38,733 nucleotides of DNA from Chloroflexota bacterium (GCA_014383605.1 JACNHM010000577.1:1-38733), one strand, 5' to 3'; positions 32,450 to 38,722 are shown, numbered from the stretch's first letter. Notes: a model not told the origin generated them from the letters alone. Made by a program: numbers and translations.

Positions 32450-32538
32450 ACGTCCAGGCTGAAAGGACGAAGGGCGCTGAAGCGCCCTGAGCCCGCTTCA
32501 GCGGGCTTTGCCCTTTCAGCCCGATGCTTGAGCATCGG
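32437..32538. repeat. cluster of hairpins with a cloverleaf-like layout
   Basis: Hairpin 1 is CCTGGACG-TAAA-CGTCCAGG (32439-32458) and spans the stop codon of the preceding gene. A 10-bp outer stem, GGCTGAAAGG (32457-32466) with CCTTTCAGCC (32512-32521), encloses two hairpins: GGGCGCT-GA-AGCGCCC (32472-32487) and GCCCGC-TTCA-GCGGGC (32491-32506). CCGATGCT-TG-AGCATCGG (32521-32538) follows. It may be a REP-like/transposon-end element or a structured RNA; there is no T-run. Confidence 0.75.
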
Positions 32539-32611
32539 AGCAGCGGCGCAAACCCGCCATTGCACATAGAGCCAAGAATGCTTGGCCTCGCTAGAACAAG
32601 AGGAATAGTAG

Positions 32612-32800
32612 ATGAGTTGGTTTTTGGGCTTCCTGATCAGTCTGATCGGCCTGGGGCTTCTGGCAGCCATATTCATTCTGGCCGAGCGTGCCAGGAGCAG
32701 GGCGCGCCGCAAACCGGACAGAGACTCATCCGCCAGGGAGAGGCAGGAGCAGATGACGCAAGCGGACGCCGATAGAGATCACTGGGGGCCTTACTGGTGA
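32612..32800 (+). CDS. small single-pass membrane protein
   Basis: This encodes 62 aa: one hydrophobic helix (FLGFLISLIGLGLLAAIFIL) followed by a basic then acidic tail (ERARSRARRKPDRDSSARER). An AGAGGA ribosome site precedes the ATG. Its stop overlaps the GTG start of the glycosyltransferase by four bases (GTGA), so the two are translationally coupled. A helper or anchor for the glycosyltransferase is possible; no family is recognised. Confidence 0.65.
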   Translation: MSWFLGFLISLIGLGLLAAIFILAERARSRARRKPDRDSSARERQEQMTQADADRDHWGPYW

Positions 32801-33780
32801 CATCGCCAGCATCTGAACACCTCGATCAAACTGAAGCCGGGGTGTCGGTTTCCGTCCTCGTGCCCGCCAGAGATGAGGCCGGCAACATCCCCACGCTCGT
32901 GGAGAAGGTGGGACGGGCCTTTGCCGCGTTGGACGTGTGCGGGGAACTCGTGCTGGTGGACGACGGCTCCACCGACGGCACGTCCGATGTAGCTGCTGTT
33001 TTGCAGGCCGACTATCCCTTCCTGCGCCTGGTCCGCCATCAGCGCAATCTGGGGCTGACGGCCGCGCTGCGTACCGGTTTCCGTGCTGTGCGCGGCGACG
33101 TGATCCTCTTCCTGCCCGCCGATCTGGAATCGGACCCCGAGGAGGACATTCCCAAGCTCCTGGAGAAGCTGGCCGAAGGATACGACGTGGTGGCAGGCTG
33201 GCGGCAGGGACGGCGGGAGAGCAAGGTTTTCGCCTCTGCTGTCTACAATGGTGTCTCCCGTCTGCTGTTCCGCGTGTCGGCCCATGACATGAATTGGATC
33301 AAGGGCTTCCGCCGGGAGGTGATGGAGACGCTGCCGCCGCTGCGCTCCGACTGGCACCGCTTCTTACTGCACTTCGCCGCCCATCAGGGCTACCGCATCG
33401 GCGAGGTGCGCACCAACTGGTACCCCCGTCAGGCCGGAAAGTCGCACTTTGGCCTGAGCCGCATTCCCATCAGCCTCCTCGACGTGCTGGTGATCCGCTT
33501 CCTGCTCACCTTCAGCCATGCGCCCATGCGCTTCTTCGGTGGTTTAGGACTGGCCAGCCTGGCCGCCAGCACGCTGATCTATCTTGTCCTGGCTTACCTG
33601 TGGTTCTTCCAGGAGCAGACGCAGAAGCGCCCCATCTTCTGGCTGGCGGGCGGCCTGGCGCTGGCCGGATTGCTCCTCATCCTCGTCGGCTTCGTGGCCG
33701 AGTTGATCGTCAGCTATGGCGAGCGGCTGGAGGTGTTGGAACGGAAGATGGAAGGCGGAAGGAATATGGAAGAGGGATGA
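32797..33780 (+). CDS. GT2 family glycosyltransferase (dolichol/undecaprenyl-phosphate sugar transferase type)
   Basis: This encodes 327 aa. The GT-A domain begins VSVLVPARDEAGNIPTLVEK, with the metal-binding VDDGSTDGT, RNLGLTAALRTGF and FLPADLESDPEED. Two C-terminal membrane helices (LGLASLAASTLIYLVLAYLW and IFWLAGGLALAGLLLILVGF) match DPMS/GtrB-like enzymes that load a sugar on a polyprenyl phosphate. The start GTG overlaps the upstream small gene. The last codons (ERKMEGGRNMEEG) come from a purine-rich short repeat that continues past the stop, so the natural C-terminus may have been replaced. Confidence 0.9.
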   Translation: MTSPASEHLDQTEAGVSVSVLVPARDEAGNIPTLVEKVGRAFAALDVCGELVLVDDGSTDGTSDVAAVLQADYPFLRLVRHQRNLGLTAALRTGFRAVRGDVILFLPADLESDPEEDIPKLLEKLAEGYDVVAGWRQGRRESKVFASAVYNGVSRLLFRVSAHDMNWIKGFRREVMETLPPLRSDWHRFLLHFAAHQGYRIGEVRTNWYPRQAGKSHFGLSRIPISLLDVLVIRFLLTFSHAPMRFFGGLGLASLAASTLIYLVLAYLWFFQEQTQKRPIFWLAGGLALAGLLLILVGFVAELIVSYGERLEVLERKMEGGRNMEEG

Positions 33781-33792
33781 TGAGGGGAGGTG
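33740..33792. repeat. purine-rich short repeat over the glycosyltransferase 3' end
   Basis: GGAACGGAAGATGGAAGGCGG, GGAATATGGAAGAGG and GATGATGAGGGGAGG are degenerate 7-8 nt units. They encode the last 13 residues of the glycosyltransferase and then supply the ribosome site of the next gene. Confidence 0.55.
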
Positions 33793-34671
33793 GTGAAGTT
33801 GAGGTATGAAGGCATGAGAGCAAAAGAACAGACGGAACGGATCATCCGGCCATCGGCCATCGCCGGATCGTGGTATCCGGGCACGGAGCGGGAGCTTCGG
33901 CAGACGCTGGAAGGCTTCTTCGCCCATGTGCCGGAGCAGCCGCTGGAAGGCCGGCTGCTGGGTCTCATCGCCCCGCACGCCGGCTACGTCTACTCTGGCC
34001 AGACGGCGGCTTATGCCTACAAGCAACTTGCCGGTGCGGCCTACGATACCGTCGTCGTCATGAGCCCCAACCACCGCGCCTTCTGGGGCGCCGACGTCGT
34101 CGTCTCCACGGCCACCCACTACGAGACGCCGCTGGGGTTGGTGGAGTTGGACAAGCCCTTCGTTGATCGCCTGGCCGAGCGGGTGGAGTTGAGCGGTGTG
34201 CCGCGAGACGACGAGCACTCGCTGGAGATCCAGCTACCCTTCCTGCAATACGTCCTGGGGGACTTCCGCCTGGTGCCGGTGATGCTCAACACTGACCGCC
34301 CGGCGGCGGCGCGGCGGCTGGGCGGGACGCTGGCCGAACTGGTCGAGGCGAGCGAGGCCGCCGTGCTGTTGGTGGCCAGCACCGACCTGCACCACATCCC
34401 CGACTACGGCGAGGTGCTACGCCGCGATCGGGCGGTGGTGGAGGCGCTGCTCAGCTACGACATGGCCCGCATCGAGAAGGTGCTGACGGAACCCGGCTGC
34501 AGCGTCTGTGGCCGCATGCCGGTCATCGCGCTGCTGGAGGCGGCCCGTGCCCTGGGCGCTGACCGCGTCCAGGTACTGCATCAGACCACTTCGGGCGACG
34601 TCACAGGTGACCGCAGGCCGGGGCAGTACACCGTTGGCTACCTGGCCGCCGCCGTCGTCGCTTCCACGTGA
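33790..34671 (+). CDS. MEMO1 / AmmeMemoRadiSam system protein B family
   Basis: This encodes 285-293 aa. MEMO-family signatures are present: RPSAIAGSWYPGTERELRQT, IAPHAGYVYSGQTAAYAY, VMSPNHRAFWGADVVVS, DDEHSLEIQLPFLQYVLG, LVASTDLHHIPDY and CSVCGRMPVIALLEAA. The conserved His, Asp and Cys residues of the metal-site pocket can be seen in these. Family members are often encoded with AMMECR1 and a radical SAM protein; neither is in this window. The start is ambiguous: GTG at 33790 or 33793 after a GGGGAGG, or ATG at 33814. The molecular function of bacterial members is unsettled (non-haem iron/copper redox chemistry has been proposed). Confidence 0.88.
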   Translation: MVKLRYEGMRAKEQTERIIRPSAIAGSWYPGTERELRQTLEGFFAHVPEQPLEGRLLGLIAPHAGYVYSGQTAAYAYKQLAGAAYDTVVVMSPNHRAFWGADVVVSTATHYETPLGLVELDKPFVDRLAERVELSGVPRDDEHSLEIQLPFLQYVLGDFRLVPVMLNTDRPAAARRLGGTLAELVEASEAAVLLVASTDLHHIPDYGEVLRRDRAVVEALLSYDMARIEKVLTEPGCSVCGRMPVIALLEAARALGADRVQVLHQTTSGDVTGDRRPGQYTVGYLAAAVVAST

Positions 34672-34738
34672 CGTGGTGGTGTGTGCTCCATGTCACCAGC
34701 AGACTGGCAGAAGGCCCCCGCCGTCCATCCACAAGCTG

Positions 34739-34785
34739 CCAATCGACCAATCTACCAATCTACCAACCTACTGACCTACCAACCC
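34739..34785. repeat. octanucleotide repeat (CTACCAAT type) supplying the nfo stop codon
   Basis: CGACCAAT, CTACCAAT (twice), CTACCAAC, CTACTGAC and CTACCAAC follow each other. The nfo reading frame runs into it and stops at TAG (34770-34768), so the last residues GLVGQ are repeat-encoded. Confidence 0.8.
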
Positions 34786-35616
34786 CCGCAGCACTCGCAG
34801 GTTCTCCACGTCCTCTCGCATCTCCGGCCCCTTGGGCGTCTCCAGCAGGCCGGGCAGATGGGCGAGACGAGGATCGTTGAGCAGCAGACGGAACGGCTCC
34901 AGCCCCAGCATCCCCTGGCCGATGTGCTCGTGGCGGTCCACGCGGCTGCCCAGTCCCTTCTTGCAGTCGTTGAGATGGAAGCAGCGCAGCAGGTCAAGCC
35001 CCAGGACGCGCTCGAACTCGGCCATCGTCGCCGCGTACGCTTCAGGCGTGCGCAGATCGTAGCCAGCGGCGAAGACGTGGCAGGTGTCGAAACAGACGGC
35101 CACCCGCCCCGGCTCCTCCACCATCTCCCGGATGGCCGCCAACTGCTCGAAGCGGCAGCCCAGGTTCGTGCCCTGGCCGGCGGTGGTTTCCAGCAGCGTG
35201 ATCACGCCGCAGCCTGGCGTGGCGGCGTGGGCGTGATCCAACGCTGCGGCGATGCGGCGCAGCCCTGCTTCCTCGCCGCTGCCCAGGTGCGAACCGGGAT
35301 GCATGACCAGGTAAGGGATGCCCAACGTGTCGCAGTGCTCCAGCTCGACGATGTAGGCCTGCAGAGACTTGTGCCACATGGCCTCGTCGGGCGAGCCGAG
35401 GTTGATGAGATAGGAGTCGTGGGCTACGACAGGCCCGATGCCTGTCTCCTCGCGGTTCAGTTTGAACTGCGCGATCTCCTGCGCAGCCAGTGGCTTGGAC
35501 TTCCACTGTCTTTGGTTTCTGGTGAAGATCTGGATGGCTTCGCAGCCGATGGAGTGTCCTCGCTGCAGCGATTTACTGACGCCGCCAGCGATGGACATGT
35601 GTGCTCCCAGGCGCAT
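34768..35616 (-). CDS. nfo: endonuclease IV (AP endonuclease)
   Basis: This 282-aa TIM-barrel metalloenzyme cuts the DNA backbone 5' to abasic sites in base-excision repair. Motifs carrying the three-metal ligands are present: RLGAHMSIAGGV, HDSYLINLGSP, MHPGSHLG, LLETTAGQGTNLG, CFDTCHVFAAGYD and HLNDCKKGLGSRVDRHEHIG. The length is typical. The start has GGGGAG close upstream; that ribosome site lies within the 11-bp duplication left by a MITE-like insertion. Before insertion the gene would have followed the DinB-fold gene by only ~24 nt. Confidence 0.95.
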   Translation of the reverse strand: MRLGAHMSIAGGVSKSLQRGHSIGCEAIQIFTRNQRQWKSKPLAAQEIAQFKLNREETGIGPVVAHDSYLINLGSPDEAMWHKSLQAYIVELEHCDTLGIPYLVMHPGSHLGSGEEAGLRRIAAALDHAHAATPGCGVITLLETTAGQGTNLGCRFEQLAAIREMVEEPGRVAVCFDTCHVFAAGYDLRTPEAYAATMAEFERVLGLDLLRCFHLNDCKKGLGSRVDRHEHIGQGMLGLEPFRLLLNDPRLAHLPGLLETPKGPEMREDVENLRVLRGLVGQ

Positions 35617-35633
35617 GAGTCTCCCCTAATCCC

Positions 35634-35766
35634 CATATGCGCTAACTTAACGCTCGTAGTCAGCCACGCAGCGATAGCGGAGTGGCGTTTACGCAAGCGG
35701 GACGGCACTCCGCTGTGCTCCGTGCCTGACTACGAACAGGCTACAGGGCTAAAGTTAGCGCCCATG
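35634..35766. mobile_element. 133-bp MITE-like element with 11-bp target duplication
   Basis: The ends are 15-bp inverted repeats with two mismatches (CATATGCGCTAACTT left; CATGGGCGCTAACTT as the complement of the right end). Inside, CGTAGTCAGCCACG pairs with CGTGCCTGACTACG, and AGCGGAGTGGC with GCACTCCGCT, so the whole element folds back. CCCCTAATCCC flanks it exactly on both sides (35623-35633 and 35767-35777). There is no coding capacity, so it was mobilised in trans. It sits between the DinB-fold gene and nfo. Confidence 0.8.
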
Positions 35767-35784
35767 CCCCTAATCCCTCCTGTT

Positions 35785-36249
35785 TCAGTGCCCAACCCGC
35801 CACGCTTCCAGGTCGGCCGCGTGCCCGCGGTCGTGTTTCCATTCCAGCAGCCGGCGCAGGCTGGTGTTTCCAATCTGGGGGAAAGCACCCAACGTTTCGA
35901 ATTGCTTCTCATCCAGTGGGTTGATGGCTTCCACCAGCGCTTGCCGCGAGCGGTGCAATTCCGCCAGCACCTCGTCCAGCGTCCGTTCGCGCCAGGCCGC
36001 GACCTGCGCGGCGTTCCAGGCGTCGAAGTCGGGGATGTCCAGCAACTGGGGACGCTGGCCAGCCACCGTCTGCTCCACTGCCTTCACCGCCTCCCACTCC
36101 CAGGCGGCGACGTGGCCCAGGATGTCCTGCACCGACCACTCGCCCACGGCAGGGGCGGCGGTCATCTCCTCGTCTGACAAGCCGGCGATGGCTTGCAGCA
36201 GCCGTTGCCGATCGGCGTCCAACTGGGCCCAAAAATCCGCTTTGCTCAT
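35785..36249 (-). CDS. DinB/YfiT-fold protein (ClbS/DfsB-like)
   Basis: This 154-aa four-helix-bundle protein of the DinB superfamily contains LLQAIAGLSDEEMTAAPAVG, WSVQDILGHVAAWEWEAVKA (with the first metal His), and FPQIGNTSLRRLLEWKHDRGHAADLEAW at the end (split: FPQIGNTSLRRLLEW, then KHDRGHAADLEAW) with further His residues. Members bind a divalent metal and act as thiol-dependent transferases/hydrolases or resistance proteins; the substrate here is unknown. GAGGAGG lies 6 nt before the ATG. The predicted promoter lies beyond copy B of the foldback element, so that element would be in the mRNA leader. Confidence 0.85.
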   Translation of the reverse strand: MSKADFWAQLDADRQRLLQAIAGLSDEEMTAAPAVGEWSVQDILGHVAAWEWEAVKAVEQTVAGQRPQLLDIPDFDAWNAAQVAAWRERTLDEVLAELHRSRQALVEAINPLDEKQFETLGAFPQIGNTSLRRLLEWKHDRGHAADLEAWRVGH

Positions 36250-36284
36250 CGTTGTCCTCCTCGTTCGTTGTCTTGTTGCTGTGG

Positions 36285-36382
36285 AATCCTTGCGAAGGTT
36301 TTGTGGCGCTCTTCAAGCAGAAGTGCCTTCGCCAGCCGATAACCGCACCATTGCCAGGGCTGTTCGCAACCTTCGCAAGGTT
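36285..36382. mobile_element. foldback MITE-like element, copy B (98 bp)
   Basis: It runs from AATCCTTGCGAAGGTT to AACCTTCGCAAGGTT and is the reverse complement, at high identity and the same length, of 20415-20512. Shared internal blocks include GCCCTGGCAATGGTGCGGT and GGCTGGCGAAGGCACTTCTG (given in copy A orientation). It sits in the leader of the DinB-fold gene. No target duplication is obvious. Confidence 0.75.
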
Positions 36383-36398
36383 TGTTCTTGCCGCCAGC

Positions 36399-36427
36399 AG
36401 TATATCACAACGTGGCCTCCCGCCCAA
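36399..36427 (-). promoter_or_regulatory. likely promoter of the DinB-fold gene
   Basis: On the minus strand TTGGGC (36427-36422), a 17-nt spacer and TATACT (36404-36399) with an upstream TGA form a moderate extended -10 promoter. It lies about 140 nt before the gene, upstream of the 98-bp element. Confidence 0.5.
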
Positions 36428-36451
36428 GCCACGGGAGTGCGACGTCCGCAG

Positions 36452-36480
36452 TTGACGCGCCGGCGAGTCCGTGATATGAT
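36452..36480 (+). promoter_or_regulatory. strong sigma-70-like promoter with no adjacent long gene
   Basis: TTGACG (36452-36457), exactly 17 nt, then TATGAT (36475-36480). The nearest downstream long gene (DUF72) starts 500 nt away beyond two repeat arrays. An 8-codon ORF, MPGMLEIC, starts at 36488. The transcript could be a small RNA, a leader peptide mRNA or a long leader of the DUF72 operon. Confidence 0.5.
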
Positions 36481-36548
36481 TGGGTTGATGCCGGGTATGC
36501 TCGAAATCTGCTAAATGGCGCATAGCAATCTGCATCCTTGGAGGATGT

Positions 36549-36602
36549 GTCGTGATGCGTGAAACGTGACGAGTGACTCACGCATCACGGATCATGCATC
36601 AC
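36549..36602. repeat. foldback heptanucleotide repeat (ACGCATC type)
   Basis: GTGATGCGTGAAACGTGACG is answered by ACTCACGCATCACGGATCATG and a further GCATCACGCCACGC. The same heptamer is found in frame inside the gene at 17142-17179. It is part of the 36383-36981 gap, which holds repeats and one promoter but no convincing gene. Confidence 0.75.
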
Positions 36603-36648
36603 GCCACGCGCTACTTTGGGTCCGCAAAAGAATAACTTCCCGACACGA

Positions 36649-36900
36649 TGTCATTGCGAGCGTTTTTTTGCGAAGCAATCCCCACGTTTGTCTAGGAAGG
36701 AGATTGCTTCGTCGCAAAAAGCGCTCCTACTAAGAAACAAAGCATCACGATGTCATTGCGAGGCGTTTTTTGCCGAAGCAATCCCCTGAACACATCGGAG
36801 GAGATTGCTTCGTCGCAAAACCCGCTCCTCGCAATGACAGAAAGTTTGTTTCTTGCCCAATGAGTGACGCGACAGCGCCAAGGCGGAGCTCGCAATGACA
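36649..36900. repeat. array of TGTCATTGCGAGG foldback elements
   Basis: TGTCATTGCGAG starts at 36649 and 36751; CCTCGCAATGACA ends at 36839 and CTCGCAATGACA at 36900. Inside each unit GAAGCAATCCCC faces GGAGATTGCTTC. Unit 2 (36751-36839) is complete, and AAGAAACAAA/TTTGTTTCTT extends its inverted repeat outward. Unit 1 lacks its right end. Similar CAATGACA-ended repeats are widespread in bacteria and produce characteristic spurious ORFs. Confidence 0.8.
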
Positions 36901-36981
36901 CGATTGGGGAACTTATTTATTTACAGGCCCTTTGTGAAAACCGGGAGAACGGGGAGAGGAAAGCTGGGAAGGGATTACATC

Positions 36982-37776
36982 ATGGGTATGATTCACGTCG
37001 GCACGTCGGGCTTCAGCTACAAGGACTGGGTGGGGCCGGTCTACCCGCAAGGACTGCAACAGTCGGAGTGGCTGGGTTACTACGCCAGCGAGCTCGGCTT
37101 CCGCGCCTGCGAGCTGAACTTCACCTACTACCGTCTGCCCGACCCCCGCATGCTGGAACGCATGGCGGCCAAGGCGCCGGAGGGGTTCACCTTCACCCTC
37201 AAGGCCACGGGCACGCTGACGCACGAACGGGACAAGGCCACGCCGCAGGAGTTCGCCCGCTTCGTAGACGGAGTGCAGCCGCTCATCGTCGAAGAGAAGT
37301 TCGGTTGCGTGCTGGCCCAGTTCCCTTACTCCTTCCATGCCACGCCGGAGAACCGCGATTTCCTGCGCCGCCTGCGGGAAGGGATGGGGGAACTGCTGGT
37401 GGTGGTGGAGTTCCGCAACGGTCGCTGGCTGACAGAAGATACATTCGCCTTGCTGCGAGAGCAGGGGCTGGGCTTCTGCTGCGTGGACGAGCCGCGGCTC
37501 AAGGGGCTGATCCCGCCCGTGGCCCGCGCCACAGGGCCGGTGGCCTACGTCCGCTTCCACGGCCGCAACGCCGAGAAGTGGTGGCGGCACGACGAGGCCT
37601 GGGAACGGTACGACTACACCTACTCGGACGCGGAGTTGCTGGAGTGGGTGCCCCGGATCCGAGGCCTGGCCGCGCAGGCGGAGGCGACGTACTGTTTCGC
37701 CAACAATCACTGGCAGGGCCAGGCCGTGGGCACCGCCCGCCAGCTCAGCCTGCTGTTGGAGCAGAAGAACGAGTGA
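36982..37776 (+). CDS. DUF72 (YecE-like) TIM-barrel protein
   Basis: This ~264-aa protein shows DUF72 hallmarks: HVGTSGFSYKDWVGPVYP, YYASELGFRACELNFTYYRL, FTFTLKATGTLTHER, CVLAQFPYSFHATPEN, VVVEFRNGRW and YVRFHGRNAEKWW ending with FANNHWQGQA. The biochemical function of the family is not established. The ATG at 36982 (or 36988) fits the family start and follows a purine-rich GGGAAGGG; the frame opens at 36895 inside a repeat. Its stop overlaps the next gene's GTG by four bases. Confidence 0.9.
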   Translation: MGMIHVGTSGFSYKDWVGPVYPQGLQQSEWLGYYASELGFRACELNFTYYRLPDPRMLERMAAKAPEGFTFTLKATGTLTHERDKATPQEFARFVDGVQPLIVEEKFGCVLAQFPYSFHATPENRDFLRRLREGMGELLVVVEFRNGRWLTEDTFALLREQGLGFCCVDEPRLKGLIPPVARATGPVAYVRFHGRNAEKWWRHDEAWERYDYTYSDAELLEWVPRIRGLAAQAEATYCFANNHWQGQAVGTARQLSLLLEQKNE

Positions 37777-38576
37777 ACAAACCAGCAAGCCCACAAGCTC
37801 CTACACCGGCGCATCCGTTTAGGCGTTGGCCATTCGTTGCCTCATCGTTCTCTCGGCGACGCTGGTTGCTCGTCGCCTGTCTGCTGCTGAGCCTGCTGCC
37901 CGGCCTGGCTTGCGGCAACGTGCTGCCCCGGCCCGATCCCACGGCGCCCCGCCCCACGGCCACACCGACGGCCGTCGAGCTGACCTTGACCTGGACAGCG
38001 ACGCCGTATCCCACGGCCACGCCGACGCCGGCCCCGACCGTGCCCACAGCCACGCCCACGCCGCTGCCGCCCGATGCTCTGCGTCCCGATGCCCCGGCGC
38101 GGGTCGTCGCCCGTACGGGAATCAACGTGCGGGAAGCGCCCGCCACCGGCAGCAAGCAGATGGGGCGCTTCGCTCCCGGCGTGCTGGTGACCGTGCGCGA
38201 AGGCCCGGTGGAAGCGGACGGCTACCGGTGGTGGCGGGTGGAGAGCGGCCAGGGGCTCAATGGCTGGGTGGCCGACGGCGACGCTGAGGACGTCTGGCTC
38301 ACGGGTGACGTCGGCGAGCCGCGGCCGGTGAACCGGCCCGTGCGCCACGGCGACCGCGTGGTCGTCACCACCACCGGTGGGCGGTGGCTGGCGCTGCGCT
38401 ATCAGGCCGCGGGCACGCTGATGCGCCGCGTGGCGGCGGGGACGCAGTTCACCGCCAAGGATGGGCCGGTGGACGCCGAGGGCTTCCGCTGGTGGCTGCT
38501 GGCGGACGATGAGGGCATGGAGGGCTGGGCGGCGGAGAGTGACAAGGAGACCCGCTGGCTGACCCCGCTGGAGTAG
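37773..38576 (+). CDS. probable lipoprotein with two SH3-like domains
   Basis: This encodes 267 aa starting at a GTG that overlaps the DUF72 stop (GTGA). The N-terminal arm is basic, followed by a hydrophobic stretch (WLLVACLLLSLLPGLACGN), where Cys after GLA could be lipidated. A Thr/Pro-rich linker (~50-105, TATPTPAPTVPTATPTPLP) leads to two bacterial SH3-type modules: VARTGINVREAPATGSKQMG...GWVAD (~110-170) and a second ending WWLLADDEGMEGWAAE (~190-260), each with the YRWWRV/FRWWLL signature. SH3b domains usually bind cell-wall peptides. It is translationally coupled to DUF72, an unexpected partner. It is followed by a hairpin cluster. Confidence 0.85.
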   Translation: MNKPASPQAPTPAHPFRRWPFVASSFSRRRWLLVACLLLSLLPGLACGNVLPRPDPTAPRPTATPTAVELTLTWTATPYPTATPTPAPTVPTATPTPLPPDALRPDAPARVVARTGINVREAPATGSKQMGRFAPGVLVTVREGPVEADGYRWWRVESGQGLNGWVADGDAEDVWLTGDVGEPRPVNRPVRHGDRVVVTTTGGRWLALRYQAAGTLMRRVAAGTQFTAKDGPVDAEGFRWWLLADDEGMEGWAAESDKETRWLTPLE

Positions 38577-38603
38577 TCAGCGTCAGTAGGGTCAACTCTG
38601 CTC

Positions 38604-38722
38604 GGCCTGGATCGCCAGATCCAGGCCAAAAGCGGGGATTTGGCAATCCCCTTGGAACGGTTTGGGATCTGCTGAGCCTCAGTAGATCCAAGAAGCTCGC
38701 GGTGGACTGCCAAGTCCACCGC
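38604..38722. repeat. cluster of four hairpins, three with GCCA/TGGC loops
   Basis: Exact stems are GGCCTGGATC-GCCA-GATCCAGGCC (38604-38627), GGGGATT-TGGC-AATCCCC (38634-38651) and GCGGTGGACT-GCCA-AGTCCACCGC (38699-38722). Between them GGATCTGCTGAG faces CTCAGTAGATCC (38665-38689) with one mismatch. Three unrelated stems share the loop or its complement. It may be a REP-like cluster, and the first hairpins could also stop transcription, though no T-run follows. Confidence 0.75.

Noticed and set aside
32439..32538. tRNA or Rho-independent terminator
   Set aside because: The cloverleaf-like pairing lacks tRNA landmarks (GTTCGA T-loop, CCA end), and no T-run follows any hairpin.
34681..36177. 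498-aa plus-strand frame over nfo and the DinB-fold gene
   Set aside because: It crosses the MITE-like element and two minus-strand genes with clear motifs.
36692..36901. 69-aa minus-strand frame (VIARSGFCDEAISSD...)
   Set aside because: It is the typical translation of CAATGACA-ended intergenic repeats, not a gene.
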